Source of the DNA: Actinoplanes lutulentus
Lineage (GTDB): Bacteria > Actinomycetota > Actinomycetes > Mycobacteriales > Micromonosporaceae
Assembly (NCBI RefSeq): GCF_003259845.1
Contig: NZ_QLMJ01000001.1
Location: 124,001 to 188,000, forward strand
Length of the DNA stretch: 64,000 nt
Direction: 5' to 3'
Position numbers and translations under genes: made by a program. Positions within the stretch are counted from its first letter, which is position 1. The number at the start of each line of letters is the position of its first letter. A model generated the notes under the pieces. The model did no database searches and had not been told where the DNA came from. It worked only from the letters and a program-made list of their open reading frames with translations. This document shows positions 16,495-24,978 of the stretch, in pieces.

Positions 16495-18105
16495 ATGTCG
16501 CACGTGCCTTCGTTGACCGATCTGATCGCTCGTTATCTGCCGCCGGCCACTGAGGCGTGCCCGACGTTCGCCGAGAACTCGCGGTTCGAGCCGATCATCG
16601 ACGGGGTCACCTACTTCACCGAGCTCGCCGCGCACCTGGAGGCGCTCGGGCCCGGCGACGGCGTCTACATCGCCGGCTACCAGGTGGACCCGCACCTCGA
16701 TCTGACCGGTCGCGTCGCCGGTGAGGCCGGTTATCGGCCGTTCACCGACGTGCTCGCCGAGAAGGCCGCGGACGGCACCGACGTACGGATCGTGCTCAGC
16801 GCGGCCGAGTACCCCGGCGGCGGTCCGTGGCTGCCGATCGGGCCGTTCCTGGCCAACACCCTCGCCGCGCGGGTGATCCGGGCGTGGAAGCCGTCCACCC
16901 GCGAAACCGGTCCCACGCTGGAGAACCGGGTGCTGCTGGACTGGTCCGGCCCGGCGCTGGGATCCAACCATCAGAAGCTGGTGGTGTTCAGTCACGGTGG
17001 CGTGCTCACCGCGTACGTCGGCGGTCTTGATCTTTCGCCGTCGCGGTTCGACCATTCGCCGCATCGGCGCCTGCGGCTCGGCGAACACCGGTGGGGCTGG
17101 CACGACGCGGCCGCGCGCCTGCACGGACCGGCCGCGGTCCGGGTACGGGAGACCTTCCAGTTCCGCTGGCAGAACACCGCCGCCCTGCCGCCGCGGTTCA
17201 TCGCGAAGAACCTGCCGCCGGAGTACTTCCACCTGTCCTCCGGGGAGCGGACCGTGCTCAACCCGGAGGACACGGCGGGTGACCTGCCGCCAGTGCCCGC
17301 GCAGCCGGAGCACCCGGCGGAGGGGACCGCGGTGCAGGTGGTGCGCTCCTACCGGCCATGGAGTCTGTACCGGCACCGCGGCTGGCGGCGGATGCGCCGG
17401 GCGAACGTGGTCCGGGCCGGCATCCAGGAGATCTATCAGGCGATGTCCACCGCGATCGGCGCGGCCGAGCGGTACATCTACCTGGAGGATCAGTACTTTC
17501 ACGAGGCGCCCGGCGGCGATCCCCGCTTCCAGTTGTACGGCGCCCTGCGGTCCGCGGCCCGTCGCGGTGTCAAGGTCATTCTGATCGGTTCCGGCCGCAA
17601 GGACCCGGCCGACGGCGGTGACAGCACGGTACGCCCGGTGATCACGCACGACCTGCGCCGCCGGGTGCTGGACCGGCTGCCGGTCGCCGACCGCCGCAAC
17701 GTGGTGATGTACCGGATCGACAACCTGACCGTGCACACGAAGCTGATGCTGGTCGACGACGTGTTCGCCAGCATCGGATCGGCGAACTTCTTCAGCCGCT
17801 CGATGGTCGGCACCGACAGCGAGATCACGTCCACCCTGGTCACCACCGGCGACCTGGTCCGCGACCTGCGCGTCCGGCTGTGGGCCGAACACCTGCGCAC
17901 GCCGCTGGACTCCCAGCTCCTCCCGGCGCTGACCGACCTGGACACCGCCCTGGGCATCTGGCGACGCGAGTGGCTGCCGGCCGGTCATCCGCCGCAGACC
18001 TGGCGCCAGGCCGGGCTGCCGGCCGGTTTCGTCCCGGCCGAGTGGGCGCTGACCCCGGCCCGCTACTCCCCCGCCGTGCTGCGCCGGGAACGGTGGCGTC
18101 GCTGA
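16495..18105 (+). CDS. Phospholipase D family protein
   Basis: 536 aa with two PLD catalytic regions, probably cytoplasmic or membrane-associated as no signal peptide is visible. The first motif is SNHQKLVVFSHG followed by YVGGLDL; here the usual Asp of HxKxxxxD is replaced by Ser. The second motif is complete: VHTKLMLVDD followed by IGSANFFSRSM. A conserved YIYLEDQYF lies between them, as in eukaryote-like PLDs. It probably hydrolyses phosphodiester bonds of phospholipids or transfers phosphatidyl groups. The ATG chosen is the first in a coding-like stretch. It is divergent from the FAD-subunit gene, with 138 bases between the starts. Substrate preference cannot be read from the sequence. 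Confidence 0.87.
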   Translation: MSHVPSLTDLIARYLPPATEACPTFAENSRFEPIIDGVTYFTELAAHLEALGPGDGVYIAGYQVDPHLDLTGRVAGEAGYRPFTDVLAEKAADGTDVRIVLSAAEYPGGGPWLPIGPFLANTLAARVIRAWKPSTRETGPTLENRVLLDWSGPALGSNHQKLVVFSHGGVLTAYVGGLDLSPSRFDHSPHRRLRLGEHRWGWHDAAARLHGPAAVRVRETFQFRWQNTAALPPRFIAKNLPPEYFHLSSGERTVLNPEDTAGDLPPVPAQPEHPAEGTAVQVVRSYRPWSLYRHRGWRRMRRANVVRAGIQEIYQAMSTAIGAAERYIYLEDQYFHEAPGGDPRFQLYGALRSAARRGVKVILIGSGRKDPADGGDSTVRPVITHDLRRRVLDRLPVADRRNVVMYRIDNLTVHTKLMLVDDVFASIGSANFFSRSMVGTDSEITSTLVTTGDLVRDLRVRLWAEHLRTPLDSQLLPALTDLDTALGIWRREWLPAGHPPQTWRQAGLPAGFVPAEWALTPARYSPAVLRRERWRR

Positions 18106-18339
18106 GATCCGGTTGAGGGCGCCGGGGTACGACGATCACCGGATGGGCTTGTCGAAGCGGTACCCCTCGGCGCGATTGTGCCAACTGATCAGCCGCAGAG
18201 AGGCAGCGACGCCTCCGACGGCCTGAGGTTGCACCCCTACAAGCCCCGTAAGGGTGCGACCAGGGACGCCATCGATTGACCGCCTTCACTGGCCGTGGCA
18301 GCGTCGTCGAGGTAATTGTCGTTCGGGGGGAGACGCATC
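18106..18339. other. Intergenic region with duplicated gene start
   Basis: Holds a 38-bp copy of the start of the alpha/beta hydrolase gene (listed as a repeat). That copy opens a 26-codon frame beginning MGLSKRY that soon ends. Next is a hairpin with arms GCACCC and GGGTGC (18231-18236, 18252-18257), perhaps the terminator of the phospholipase D gene. The last bases give the ribosome-binding site GGGGGGAG of the next gene. Confidence 0.5.
18127..18164 (+). repeat. Copy 1 of a 38-bp direct repeat (hydrolase gene 5' end)
   Basis: 35 of 38 bases match positions 19630-19667, which span the upstream region and first codons of the alpha/beta hydrolase gene. The copy keeps an ATG (18143) and reads MGLSKRY, against MGFPKRY in the intact gene. 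It looks like a leftover of a duplication or deletion. Confidence 0.75.
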
Positions 18340-19539
18340 ATGCCTGACCGCAGAGCCGTACTTACCGGATCCGCCGCAGCCGTGTTCGCCGCGAGCGCCG
18401 GAATCACGTCACGGGCCGAAGCATCGGCAGGCGGCAAGGAGCCAGGCGGCCTGGACCGGGCCGCGTTGCAGGCCGCTCTGGATCAGATCGTGGGCACCGG
18501 GGCAACAGCGGCCCTGGCCCGCGTGGACAGCCCGTCCGGCAGCTGGCGTGGGGCCAGCGGGGTGGCACGGCTCGGACATCCGGCCCGGCCGGTGCCCGGC
18601 GGCAGGTTCCGCATCGGCAGCATCACCAAAACCTTCGTCGCCACCGTAATACTCCAGCTGGTGGGCGAGGACCGGCTGCGCCTCGACGACACTCTGGAAC
18701 GCTGGCTGCCGGGCGCGGTGCCGGGCGGTGCCCGGATCACCATCCGGCACCTGCTGCAGCACACCAGCGGGCTGTTCAACTACACCGAGGCGCTGTTCGG
18801 ATCCGTCGAGGACGTTCTGGACGCGCGGTATCGCACGTTCCGGCCGGAGGAGCTCGTCGCTCTTGCCGCCGAGCGGCCGCCGTTGTTCGAGCCGGGCACC
18901 TCCTGGTCGTACTCGAACACCAACTACATCCTGTTGGGCCTCATCGTGCGCAGGGTGACCGGTCGCCCGTACGCAAAAGAGGTGGAGCGGCGCATCCTGC
19001 GGCCGCTGCGGCTGACCGGCACCGAGGTGCCCGGCACCGATACCACGATCGACGGGCCGCACGCGCACGGGTACGAACCGATCGAGCAGAACGGCGAGAT
19101 CGTTCCGCTGGACTTCACCGACCTCAACCCGTCGATGGCGTACGCCGCCGGTGAGATCGTCTCGACCACGGCGGACCTCAACCGGTTCTTCCGATCGCTG
19201 CTGGGTGGACGGCTGTTGCGCCGGCCGCAGCTCGCCGAGATGCTGGCGAACCCGGTCGGCGAGATCGGTTACGGCCTCGGCATCTTCCAGCAGCCGCTGC
19301 CCGGCGGCCCGACGTTGTGGGGGCACGACGGCGGCATCTTCGGCTATCTGACCTACTCGTTCTCCACACCGGACGCCGCCACACAGCTCACCGTGTCGAT
19401 CAATCCGTGGCTCGGTGACTTCGGGGAGGCACTGCTCGACCTGGCGCTGACCGCGTTCGGGGTGACCGCTCCGGCGGCCAGAGCCACAGCGACGGCGGGG
19501 CTGTTCCCGGCGCTGGGAATACGTTTGCCGAAGGTCTGA
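18340..19539 (+). CDS. Exported serine hydrolase, class C beta-lactamase/DD-peptidase family
   Basis: 399 aa. The N-terminus PDRRAVLTGSAAAVFAASAG looks like a Tat or Sec signal, with a twin-Arg but weak Tat consensus. The catalytic SxxK tetrad is SITK (around residue 97). The Y-x-N motif is YSNTNY and the HxG box is GHDGGIFG. This is the family of DD-carboxypeptidases, esterases and class C beta-lactamases; the long loop pattern and length favour a D-aminopeptidase or carboxypeptidase-like exported enzyme over a true resistance enzyme. The ATG chosen has GGGGGGAG 6 bases upstream. It is followed 106 bases later by the alpha/beta hydrolase gene on the same strand. Confidence 0.9.
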   Translation: MPDRRAVLTGSAAAVFAASAGITSRAEASAGGKEPGGLDRAALQAALDQIVGTGATAALARVDSPSGSWRGASGVARLGHPARPVPGGRFRIGSITKTFVATVILQLVGEDRLRLDDTLERWLPGAVPGGARITIRHLLQHTSGLFNYTEALFGSVEDVLDARYRTFRPEELVALAAERPPLFEPGTSWSYSNTNYILLGLIVRRVTGRPYAKEVERRILRPLRLTGTEVPGTDTTIDGPHAHGYEPIEQNGEIVPLDFTDLNPSMAYAAGEIVSTTADLNRFFRSLLGGRLLRRPQLAEMLANPVGEIGYGLGIFQQPLPGGPTLWGHDGGIFGYLTYSFSTPDAATQLTVSINPWLGDFGEALLDLALTAFGVTAPAARATATAGLFPALGIRLPKV

Positions 19540-19629
19540 CACGAACGGATCGAGGTCACTCCGGACTCGCCGCTGCGGACCACCTCGGGGATCCGCGGCC
19601 AAGCCGCGCAGCGACATCGGCGCGTCGCG

Positions 19630-19667
19630 GTGCGACGATCACCGGATGGGCTTCCCGAAGCGGTACC
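19630..19667 (+). repeat. Copy 2 of a 38-bp direct repeat (start of the hydrolase gene)
   Basis: Covers 16 bases before and 22 bases within the alpha/beta hydrolase gene. It matches 18127-18164 with three mismatches. The intact beta-lactamase-like gene lies between the two copies. Confidence 0.75.
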
Positions 19668-20530
19668 ACGATGACATGGTCACGGCGTACCGTCGCCTGG
19701 CGAATCCGATCGTGCCGGTGGCCGACTTCCCGTCCTCCCAGGGGGCGGTCCGTTTCGCCAGGTTCGGTGCCGGTCGGCCTGTTCTGGTGCTGCACGGCAG
19801 CGGCGGCGGCTGGGATCAGGGCGTCGACTGGGCGCAGCGCCGCCTGGGACCGGACCACGATGTGATCAGTCCGTCCCGGTTCGGTTATCCCGGTTCCGGC
19901 CTTCCCGGCCAGGCATCGGTCGCGGGCCAGGCCGCCGTCCTGGTCGAACTGCTGGATCACCTCGGTGTCGAGCGAGCCGATGTGGTCGGCCTCTCCGCCG
20001 GCTCGGTACCGGCACTTCAGCTGGCCGCGGACCATCCCGGGCGTGTCCGGCGCCTGGTCGTCGAGTCGCCCCTGCTGCCGCTGACCGGACGGGCGCCGCT
20101 GCCTCCGATTCCGGCGGTCCGCGCCCTGAGCCGGGCACAGTTCCTGCTCTGGCTGACCACGAAGGTTCCCGCGGTGGTGAAGCTGGCCGCCGGAGCGCCG
20201 CCGGCGAAGCTTCCGAAGGAGCATCGCGACGAGCTCGACGCGATCAACGCGACGATGTTTCCGCTGGCTCCTCGCCGTGCGGGCACCGTCCACGACCGGG
20301 TCGTGGTCGCGCCGCACGCCCTCGCCGACCGCATCGATGTCGCGGGGATCGGCTGCCCGGTGCTGATCATCAACGCCGCGCATGCCCTGCTGGCACCCCA
20401 CGACGACCTCGTACGGTTCGCCGCCCGGCTGCGCGACGCCCGTACCCTCGAATTGGAGAGCGGTGGGCACGTGCTCATCGGCAATGTCGCGGCGCTGCGG
20501 CAGGCGATCGCCGGCTTCCTCGGCAGCTGA
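19646..20530 (+). CDS. Alpha/beta hydrolase
   Basis: A 294-aa alpha/beta-fold hydrolase without a signal peptide. The oxyanion-hole segment is VLVLHGSGGGWDQG. The nucleophile elbow is VGLSAGSVPA (Ser near residue 116). The distal catalytic His lies in ESGGHVLIGN. The acid is probably an Asp or Glu in the segment after CPVLIINAAHALL, but it is not certain, because the usual Asp position in this strand is occupied by Ala-His. The substrate is unknown; the family includes esterases, lipases and C-C hydrolases. Its 5' end is duplicated upstream of the preceding gene. A strong hairpin follows the stop. Confidence 0.85.
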   Translation: MGFPKRYHDDMVTAYRRLANPIVPVADFPSSQGAVRFARFGAGRPVLVLHGSGGGWDQGVDWAQRRLGPDHDVISPSRFGYPGSGLPGQASVAGQAAVLVELLDHLGVERADVVGLSAGSVPALQLAADHPGRVRRLVVESPLLPLTGRAPLPPIPAVRALSRAQFLLWLTTKVPAVVKLAAGAPPAKLPKEHRDELDAINATMFPLAPRRAGTVHDRVVVAPHALADRIDVAGIGCPVLIINAAHALLAPHDDLVRFAARLRDARTLELESGGHVLIGNVAALRQAIAGFLGS

Positions 20531-20541
20531 CCAGGCACAGC

Positions 20542-20572
20542 GTGGGCCCCGGGAAGAATTCCCGGGGCCCAC
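20542..20572. terminator. Two-way hairpin terminator
   Basis: A perfect 14-bp stem (GTGGGCCCCGGGAA with TTCCCGGGGCCCAC) and a 3-base loop between two convergent genes, 11 bases after the hydrolase stop and 5 bases before the end of the oxidase gene. There is no T-run, as is common in high-GC actinobacteria. Confidence 0.85.
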
Positions 20573-20577
20573 AACCA

Positions 20578-23500
20578 CTACCGCCGACCGGTGTAGAGCT
20601 GGTTCACCTGCTCAACGCTGAGCTCGGCGTTGAACAGGCGGAAGTCGTCGATCAGGCCGTCGAACCTGGCGTCGCCCCAGCTGGTGCCGCCGAGGAAGTT
20701 GGCCGTGGTGGCACCGCCCACGCCCACGTCGCCGATGTTGATCGGGAAGTCGGTGCGGATGGCCTGCTGGACGCCGTTGAAGTAGATCCTTCCGGTGGAG
20801 CCGTTCATCGTGAACACCACGTGCGTCCAATCATTGAGCGGCAGATCCCGGCCGGCGCCGAGCAGGAGCCGCTCCTGTGCGGCCACCCCCGGCGCCTTGA
20901 AGGTCGCCCCGAAGCCGGTGGTCCCGCCGTTCGTGGCCGACTGGAGCAGGAAGAACGTGTCCGTGCTGCTGCCGATCTGCAGCAGCGGCACCCAGCTCGG
21001 CAACGCGTCCGGACGTGCCCAGAAGGACACGGTGAACTGCTCGTCCAAGCCGGCGTCGACGTTGTCGGGCAGCCGGACCTGGTTGCCCGTGCTCGCGGCG
21101 CCGCCCGGCAGCGACGCCGCGCCGCCGATCCGGCCACCGGTGGCCCAGCCCGTCGTGCCCTGCAGGGTGGCCGCGCCGATCGACGTCTTCGTCCCGATGT
21201 TCGCGGCGGAGACGCCCTGGCCCTCGTCGAAGGTGTACCGGACTCCGGCGCCCTCGTTGTACATCGCGGCCACGGCGGCGGCGCTCAGTGCCGAGGTGGA
21301 GAGGCGTACGTCGTCGATCAGGCCGTCGAACGCCGGGTCGGGGTATCCGTTGCGGCCCAGCCAGTTGTTGGTGGTCGGGCCGATCGCGGTCATGCCGATG
21401 GTGAGGTCGCTGCGGCTCGCGATCGCCTCGCCGTTGAGGTAGAGCGTGCCGATCGAGCCCTGTCGGGTGAAGGCCACGTGGTTCCACTGGCCGGCGGTCA
21501 CGTCGCGGACCGGGCTGGCGTAGACCCGTTCCTCGGCGGCGCTGGTCTTCGCCTTGAAGGTGGCGGCGAGCCCGGTGCTGCCGCCCGCCTGGGTCTGCAT
21601 CTGGATCTGGAAGTAGCTCCCGGCGGAGCCCAGCCCGTCACCGATGTGGAACAGGCCGGTCCAGTTGTTCAACGCGTCCGGGCGTACCCAGAACCCGGTG
21701 GAGAAGTTCGTCGCGTTCTGCAGCAGGTTGTCCGGCAGGTCCACCGCGTTGGTGTTGCTGCCGCCCGGCAGGTTGACCGCCTTGCCGATGACACCGCTGG
21801 TGGACCAGCCGGTGGTTCCGGTCAGGACGGCCGGCCCGGGGCCGCCGGGTGCGCCGGTGTTCGGGGCCGTGGTGCCCTGGCCCTCCTCGAACTCGTATCG
21901 GACCGGGACACCGGCAACCGGCGGCGGCGGGTCGTCACCCACGATCACCAGGTCGTCGACCATCACGCCGACGCCGGTCCCCGTCAAGGTCAGGGTCTGC
22001 GTCGCCGTCGCGGCCGTGAAGGTGCCGACGTACGTACCAAAGGCTCCTGTGGAAGGCAGGCTGGTCGCGGCCGTGAGAGTGGCGCTGAGGTTGCCGATCG
22101 ACAGCGCAGCTGTCGCCGAGCCGGACCCGGCGGCCGACCGGCTGTCGCGTGCGTAACGCAGCGAGATCCGATAGGTGCCGCCTGGGGTGAGGTCGGTGAG
22201 GGTGCGTCTGATGCTGCCCGCGGCGCCCAGGCCGAGCTGGTAACCGGTGAGGCCGAGGCCGCCCTGACCGGTGGAGGCGCCGCGCACCAGCTGGACCTGG
22301 CTCTGGACCGTCCACGGTGACATCCGGTTGCCGGCTGCGGGGACGTCGACGGTCGCCGGCGGGTTCGCGGTACGCCACTCGGCGGGCACGATCGGGTATT
22401 CGAACTGGTCGACGACCCGCGGGTTCAGCTGGGTGAGCTTCACCGCCGGGTCGATCTGGACGATCTTCGCGACCGACGGGGTGCCGGCGGCGTTCCAGGC
22501 GAACAGCATGTACGACCCGGGCGGCGCGTAGGTGCCGTTGACCGGCGCGGTGATGTTCACCGTGCCACCGGACTGGGTGAACTGCAGGTCCTGGAAGTTC
22601 TGGTCGTTGTTGAAGCCGTGGGTGACCGACCCGTTGCGGACCAGCGTGACCCGGGAGACGGTGCCGGACGCGGTGATCGCGAAGTTGCCGTTGTAACCGA
22701 TCTTCTGGGGCGCGGTGCTGATCACCGGGCGGGTGGCGGGCTGGTCGCCGTCGAACAGGTATGACGGGGAGTAGTACTCAACGTCGGTGTAGTTGCGCGG
22801 GCCGGGAGCACCGCCACCGCCCATCATCACGCGGCCGTCGGGCAGCAGCAGGGCCGCCGAGTGGTAGAGCCGGGCGTGCTCGTACGGCACCGCGACCTCG
22901 GTCCAGTCACCGGAGTCCGGGTCCCAGATCTCGGCGTTGGTGACGTATCCGCCGGCGCCGTTGTTCTCCCGGCCGCCGCCGGTGACCAGCACGTCGCCGT
23001 CGGGCAGGACCGTCGAGGTGGCCCAGTGGCGCTGGTACTTCATCGGGTCGGTCGCCGCGATGACCGGGCTGGCCGTGCCACCGGTGATGTCGACGGTGAA
23101 GCCGGCGCGCGCGCCGTCCGGGCCGCCGCCGTTGCCCCACCAGCCGCCGCCGACCTGGAGGATCTTGCCGGGGCGGTACATGGTGGCGGTGGAGGTGGCG
23201 CCGACCGGGTTGCCGTTGGCGCCCTGGTTGGCGATACCGCTGGGCAGGGTGCCCCGCAGGGTGAGCTGTCCGGTGCCGTTGTTGCCGGCCGGGTTGAGCT
23301 CGAACATCTGGGTGCCGCTGATGTTGAACAGGTTCCCGCTGCCCGGTGCCACGAAGGCCCGGGGGTACCACCAGCGGTTCTCATCGGTGCTGCCGTCGCC
23401 GTAGGCCACCGCGCTGGTGGCGCCGTCGAGCGTCTTCCAGCCCGAGCCCTGGGTCGGTGCGTAGATCTCCGGCGTGAGCACGCCGGGCCCGCCCGGTCCG

Positions 23501-24831
23501 CCGCGGAGGCTGCCGCCCTGCACGACGATGTCACCGTTGGGCATCGTGGTGCCGGTCGGGTACCACCGCGGGTAATTCATCGGCGCTTCGTTCTGCAGCC
23601 CGTTGTTGGTGGTGTAACTGGTGACGCCGACGGCCGCGTCGTTGGGTGAGTTGCCGCCCAGGCCGTCGTCACCACCCACGGTCATCGTGGAGTGGTCGTG
23701 CGGGCTCTGCACCTGCATCGAGCAGAACAGGTCGGTGTAACTGACGTTCGGCAGGATCCCGGCGCGCAGGTTGGACAGGGTGCGTGCCTGGGCGGGGTCC
23801 CAGACGTCGACCTCCATCTGGCCGCCCTGGGTGATCGCGTCGTTGCCGGTCCAGTCGTACGGAGTGGTGTCGGTGGCCCACCCGCCGACGCTGCCGAACG
23901 ACTGCACCTTGCCGTCCGAGGTCAGCGCCATGTTGATCGGCATGAGCGGCCACGGTGTGACACCGCTCCAGGCGCCGGCACCGTCCTTCGCCGGCGGTGA
24001 GCAGTCGGCCGGCAGCAGCCCGGCGGCGTACGCGATGCCGTTCTTCAGCTGGGCCCGGATGAACGGCTCGGAGTACGCGGTGCCCTCGTGGCCCATGCCG
24101 GTGTACCAGGACCGGCCGGAGTCGATCTTCTGGCACCAGGTGATCGGATGCGAGGTGCCCTGACGTCCCCCGCCGTACGACGCCTCGTCGGCTTCGAGCA
24201 GGGTACGCACGCTGGGCGCCGGGTTGACGACCCAGTCGTACCATTCGTCGCTGCGGGTGATCTCGGCCTGCACACCCTGGGTGAGCGGGTGGCCGGTGGC
24301 CTTCACGACCACCCGGCCCGGCCGGACGCCGGGGTTCTCCGGGTGGCCCTCGGAGACCGCGCCGACCAGGCGGGCGTAGAACGGGTTGACGTCGTGCTCG
24401 CTCTCGCCGACCGACCATCCGGTGTAGTGCAGGCCGGTGAAACCGCCACCACCACGGATGTATCCCTCAAGGGCGGTGCGCTGCGCCGCGTTGAACAGCA
24501 CGCCACCGGTCTGCGCGAAGACCACGGTGTCCCGGACGGCGAGGCCCGCGGTGGTGAATACCGCGGGGTCGTCGGTCTCGGTCAGGTCCACCGGCTGGCC
24601 GTACTGCGTGCCGAGCTGGGTGACGAGTTCCCGGACGGCCTGGCGCGCCTGGACGTTCGAGGCGTGGAAGTTGGGCTTGTAGAACAGCAGGACGTTGAGC
24701 CGGCCGTCGTCGACGGCAGCGACCCGGGCGACGGCGCTGGCCGGGGCGGGGGACACCGATCCGGCGACCAGCGACAACGTGAGGAACGCCGCGCCGAGTC
24801 GGGCGAGCAAGGGGAAGCGGGGCACTTTCAT
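20578..24831 (-). CDS. Secreted ThuA / galactose-oxidase-like / double LamG protein
   Basis: A 1417-aa secreted multidomain protein. A signal peptide (FPLLARLGAAFLTLSLVAG, Ala-x-Ala before about residue 33) is followed by a ThuA-like domain (about 45-275). A copper-radical oxidase of the galactose/glyoxal oxidase type follows (about 285-795). Likely ligands are Cys370 (DLFCSMQ), Tyr424 (PRWYPTG), Tyr656-His657 (ARLYHSAALLLPDG) and His738 (SVTHGFNNDQ). The DUF1929-type C-terminal sandwich is present. A carbohydrate-binding-like sandwich (about 815-1000) and two LamG domains (about 1010-1215 and 1220-1415) complete it. The expected reaction oxidises an alcohol or aldehyde to produce H2O2 outside the cell. 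The ATG chosen has GGGAGC upstream. Two IclR-type sites lie before it, shared with the uronate operon. Confidence 0.88.
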   Translation of the reverse strand: MKVPRFPLLARLGAAFLTLSLVAGSVSPAPASAVARVAAVDDGRLNVLLFYKPNFHASNVQARQAVRELVTQLGTQYGQPVDLTETDDPAVFTTAGLAVRDTVVFAQTGGVLFNAAQRTALEGYIRGGGGFTGLHYTGWSVGESEHDVNPFYARLVGAVSEGHPENPGVRPGRVVVKATGHPLTQGVQAEITRSDEWYDWVVNPAPSVRTLLEADEASYGGGRQGTSHPITWCQKIDSGRSWYTGMGHEGTAYSEPFIRAQLKNGIAYAAGLLPADCSPPAKDGAGAWSGVTPWPLMPINMALTSDGKVQSFGSVGGWATDTTPYDWTGNDAITQGGQMEVDVWDPAQARTLSNLRAGILPNVSYTDLFCSMQVQSPHDHSTMTVGGDDGLGGNSPNDAAVGVTSYTTNNGLQNEAPMNYPRWYPTGTTMPNGDIVVQGGSLRGGPGGPGVLTPEIYAPTQGSGWKTLDGATSAVAYGDGSTDENRWWYPRAFVAPGSGNLFNISGTQMFELNPAGNNGTGQLTLRGTLPSGIANQGANGNPVGATSTATMYRPGKILQVGGGWWGNGGGPDGARAGFTVDITGGTASPVIAATDPMKYQRHWATSTVLPDGDVLVTGGGRENNGAGGYVTNAEIWDPDSGDWTEVAVPYEHARLYHSAALLLPDGRVMMGGGGAPGPRNYTDVEYYSPSYLFDGDQPATRPVISTAPQKIGYNGNFAITASGTVSRVTLVRNGSVTHGFNNDQNFQDLQFTQSGGTVNITAPVNGTYAPPGSYMLFAWNAAGTPSVAKIVQIDPAVKLTQLNPRVVDQFEYPIVPAEWRTANPPATVDVPAAGNRMSPWTVQSQVQLVRGASTGQGGLGLTGYQLGLGAAGSIRRTLTDLTPGGTYRISLRYARDSRSAAGSGSATAALSIGNLSATLTAATSLPSTGAFGTYVGTFTAATATQTLTLTGTGVGVMVDDLVIVGDDPPPPVAGVPVRYEFEEGQGTTAPNTGAPGGPGPAVLTGTTGWSTSGVIGKAVNLPGGSNTNAVDLPDNLLQNATNFSTGFWVRPDALNNWTGLFHIGDGLGSAGSYFQIQMQTQAGGSTGLAATFKAKTSAAEERVYASPVRDVTAGQWNHVAFTRQGSIGTLYLNGEAIASRSDLTIGMTAIGPTTNNWLGRNGYPDPAFDGLIDDVRLSTSALSAAAVAAMYNEGAGVRYTFDEGQGVSAANIGTKTSIGAATLQGTTGWATGGRIGGAASLPGGAASTGNQVRLPDNVDAGLDEQFTVSFWARPDALPSWVPLLQIGSSTDTFFLLQSATNGGTTGFGATFKAPGVAAQERLLLGAGRDLPLNDWTHVVFTMNGSTGRIYFNGVQQAIRTDFPINIGDVGVGGATTANFLGGTSWGDARFDGLIDDFRLFNAELSVEQVNQLYTGRR

Positions 24832-24926
24832 AAGAGCTCCCAGGAGTTCGGCTGACGTGGCGGCGAGGACGGTCGCCGCCACGAGCCTGAACGTATGACG
24901 CTCATGGATGCATAGTCAAGAACTGC

Positions 24927-24942
24927 ATCTTTATATATGAAC
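24927..24942. promoter_or_regulatory. IclR-type operator-like site 1 (oxidase promoter)
   Basis: ATCTT-TATATA-TGAAC, one of five 16-bp sites in this locus sharing the right arm TGAAC after a 6-bp spacer. It lies 96 bases upstream of the oxidase start, in an AT-rich stretch. The regulator is inferred to be the IclR protein encoded at 34465. Confidence 0.5.
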
Positions 24943-24955
24943 CAAAATAGAACAG

Positions 24956-24971
24956 GTCTTCATATGTGAAC
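24956..24971. promoter_or_regulatory. IclR-type operator-like site 2 (oxidase promoter)
   Basis: GTCTT-CATATG-TGAAC, nearly identical to the site at 34394 before the IclR gene (15 of 16 bases). It lies 29 bases from site 1, close to the end of the KDG kinase gene. Confidence 0.55.
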
Positions 24972-24978
24972 TGAAAAC

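Noticed and set aside
16357-17988. 824-residue frame extending the FAD subunit upstream
   Set aside because: It is antisense to the phospholipase D gene; the FAD subunit has its normal N-terminus at 16356.
20542-22320. 592-residue plus-strand frame
   Set aside because: Antisense to the LamG region of the secreted oxidase; no family features.
24884-24978. AT-rich stretch as a possible origin or attachment site
   Set aside because: Short, and explained by a promoter region with two operator-like sites before the oxidase gene.
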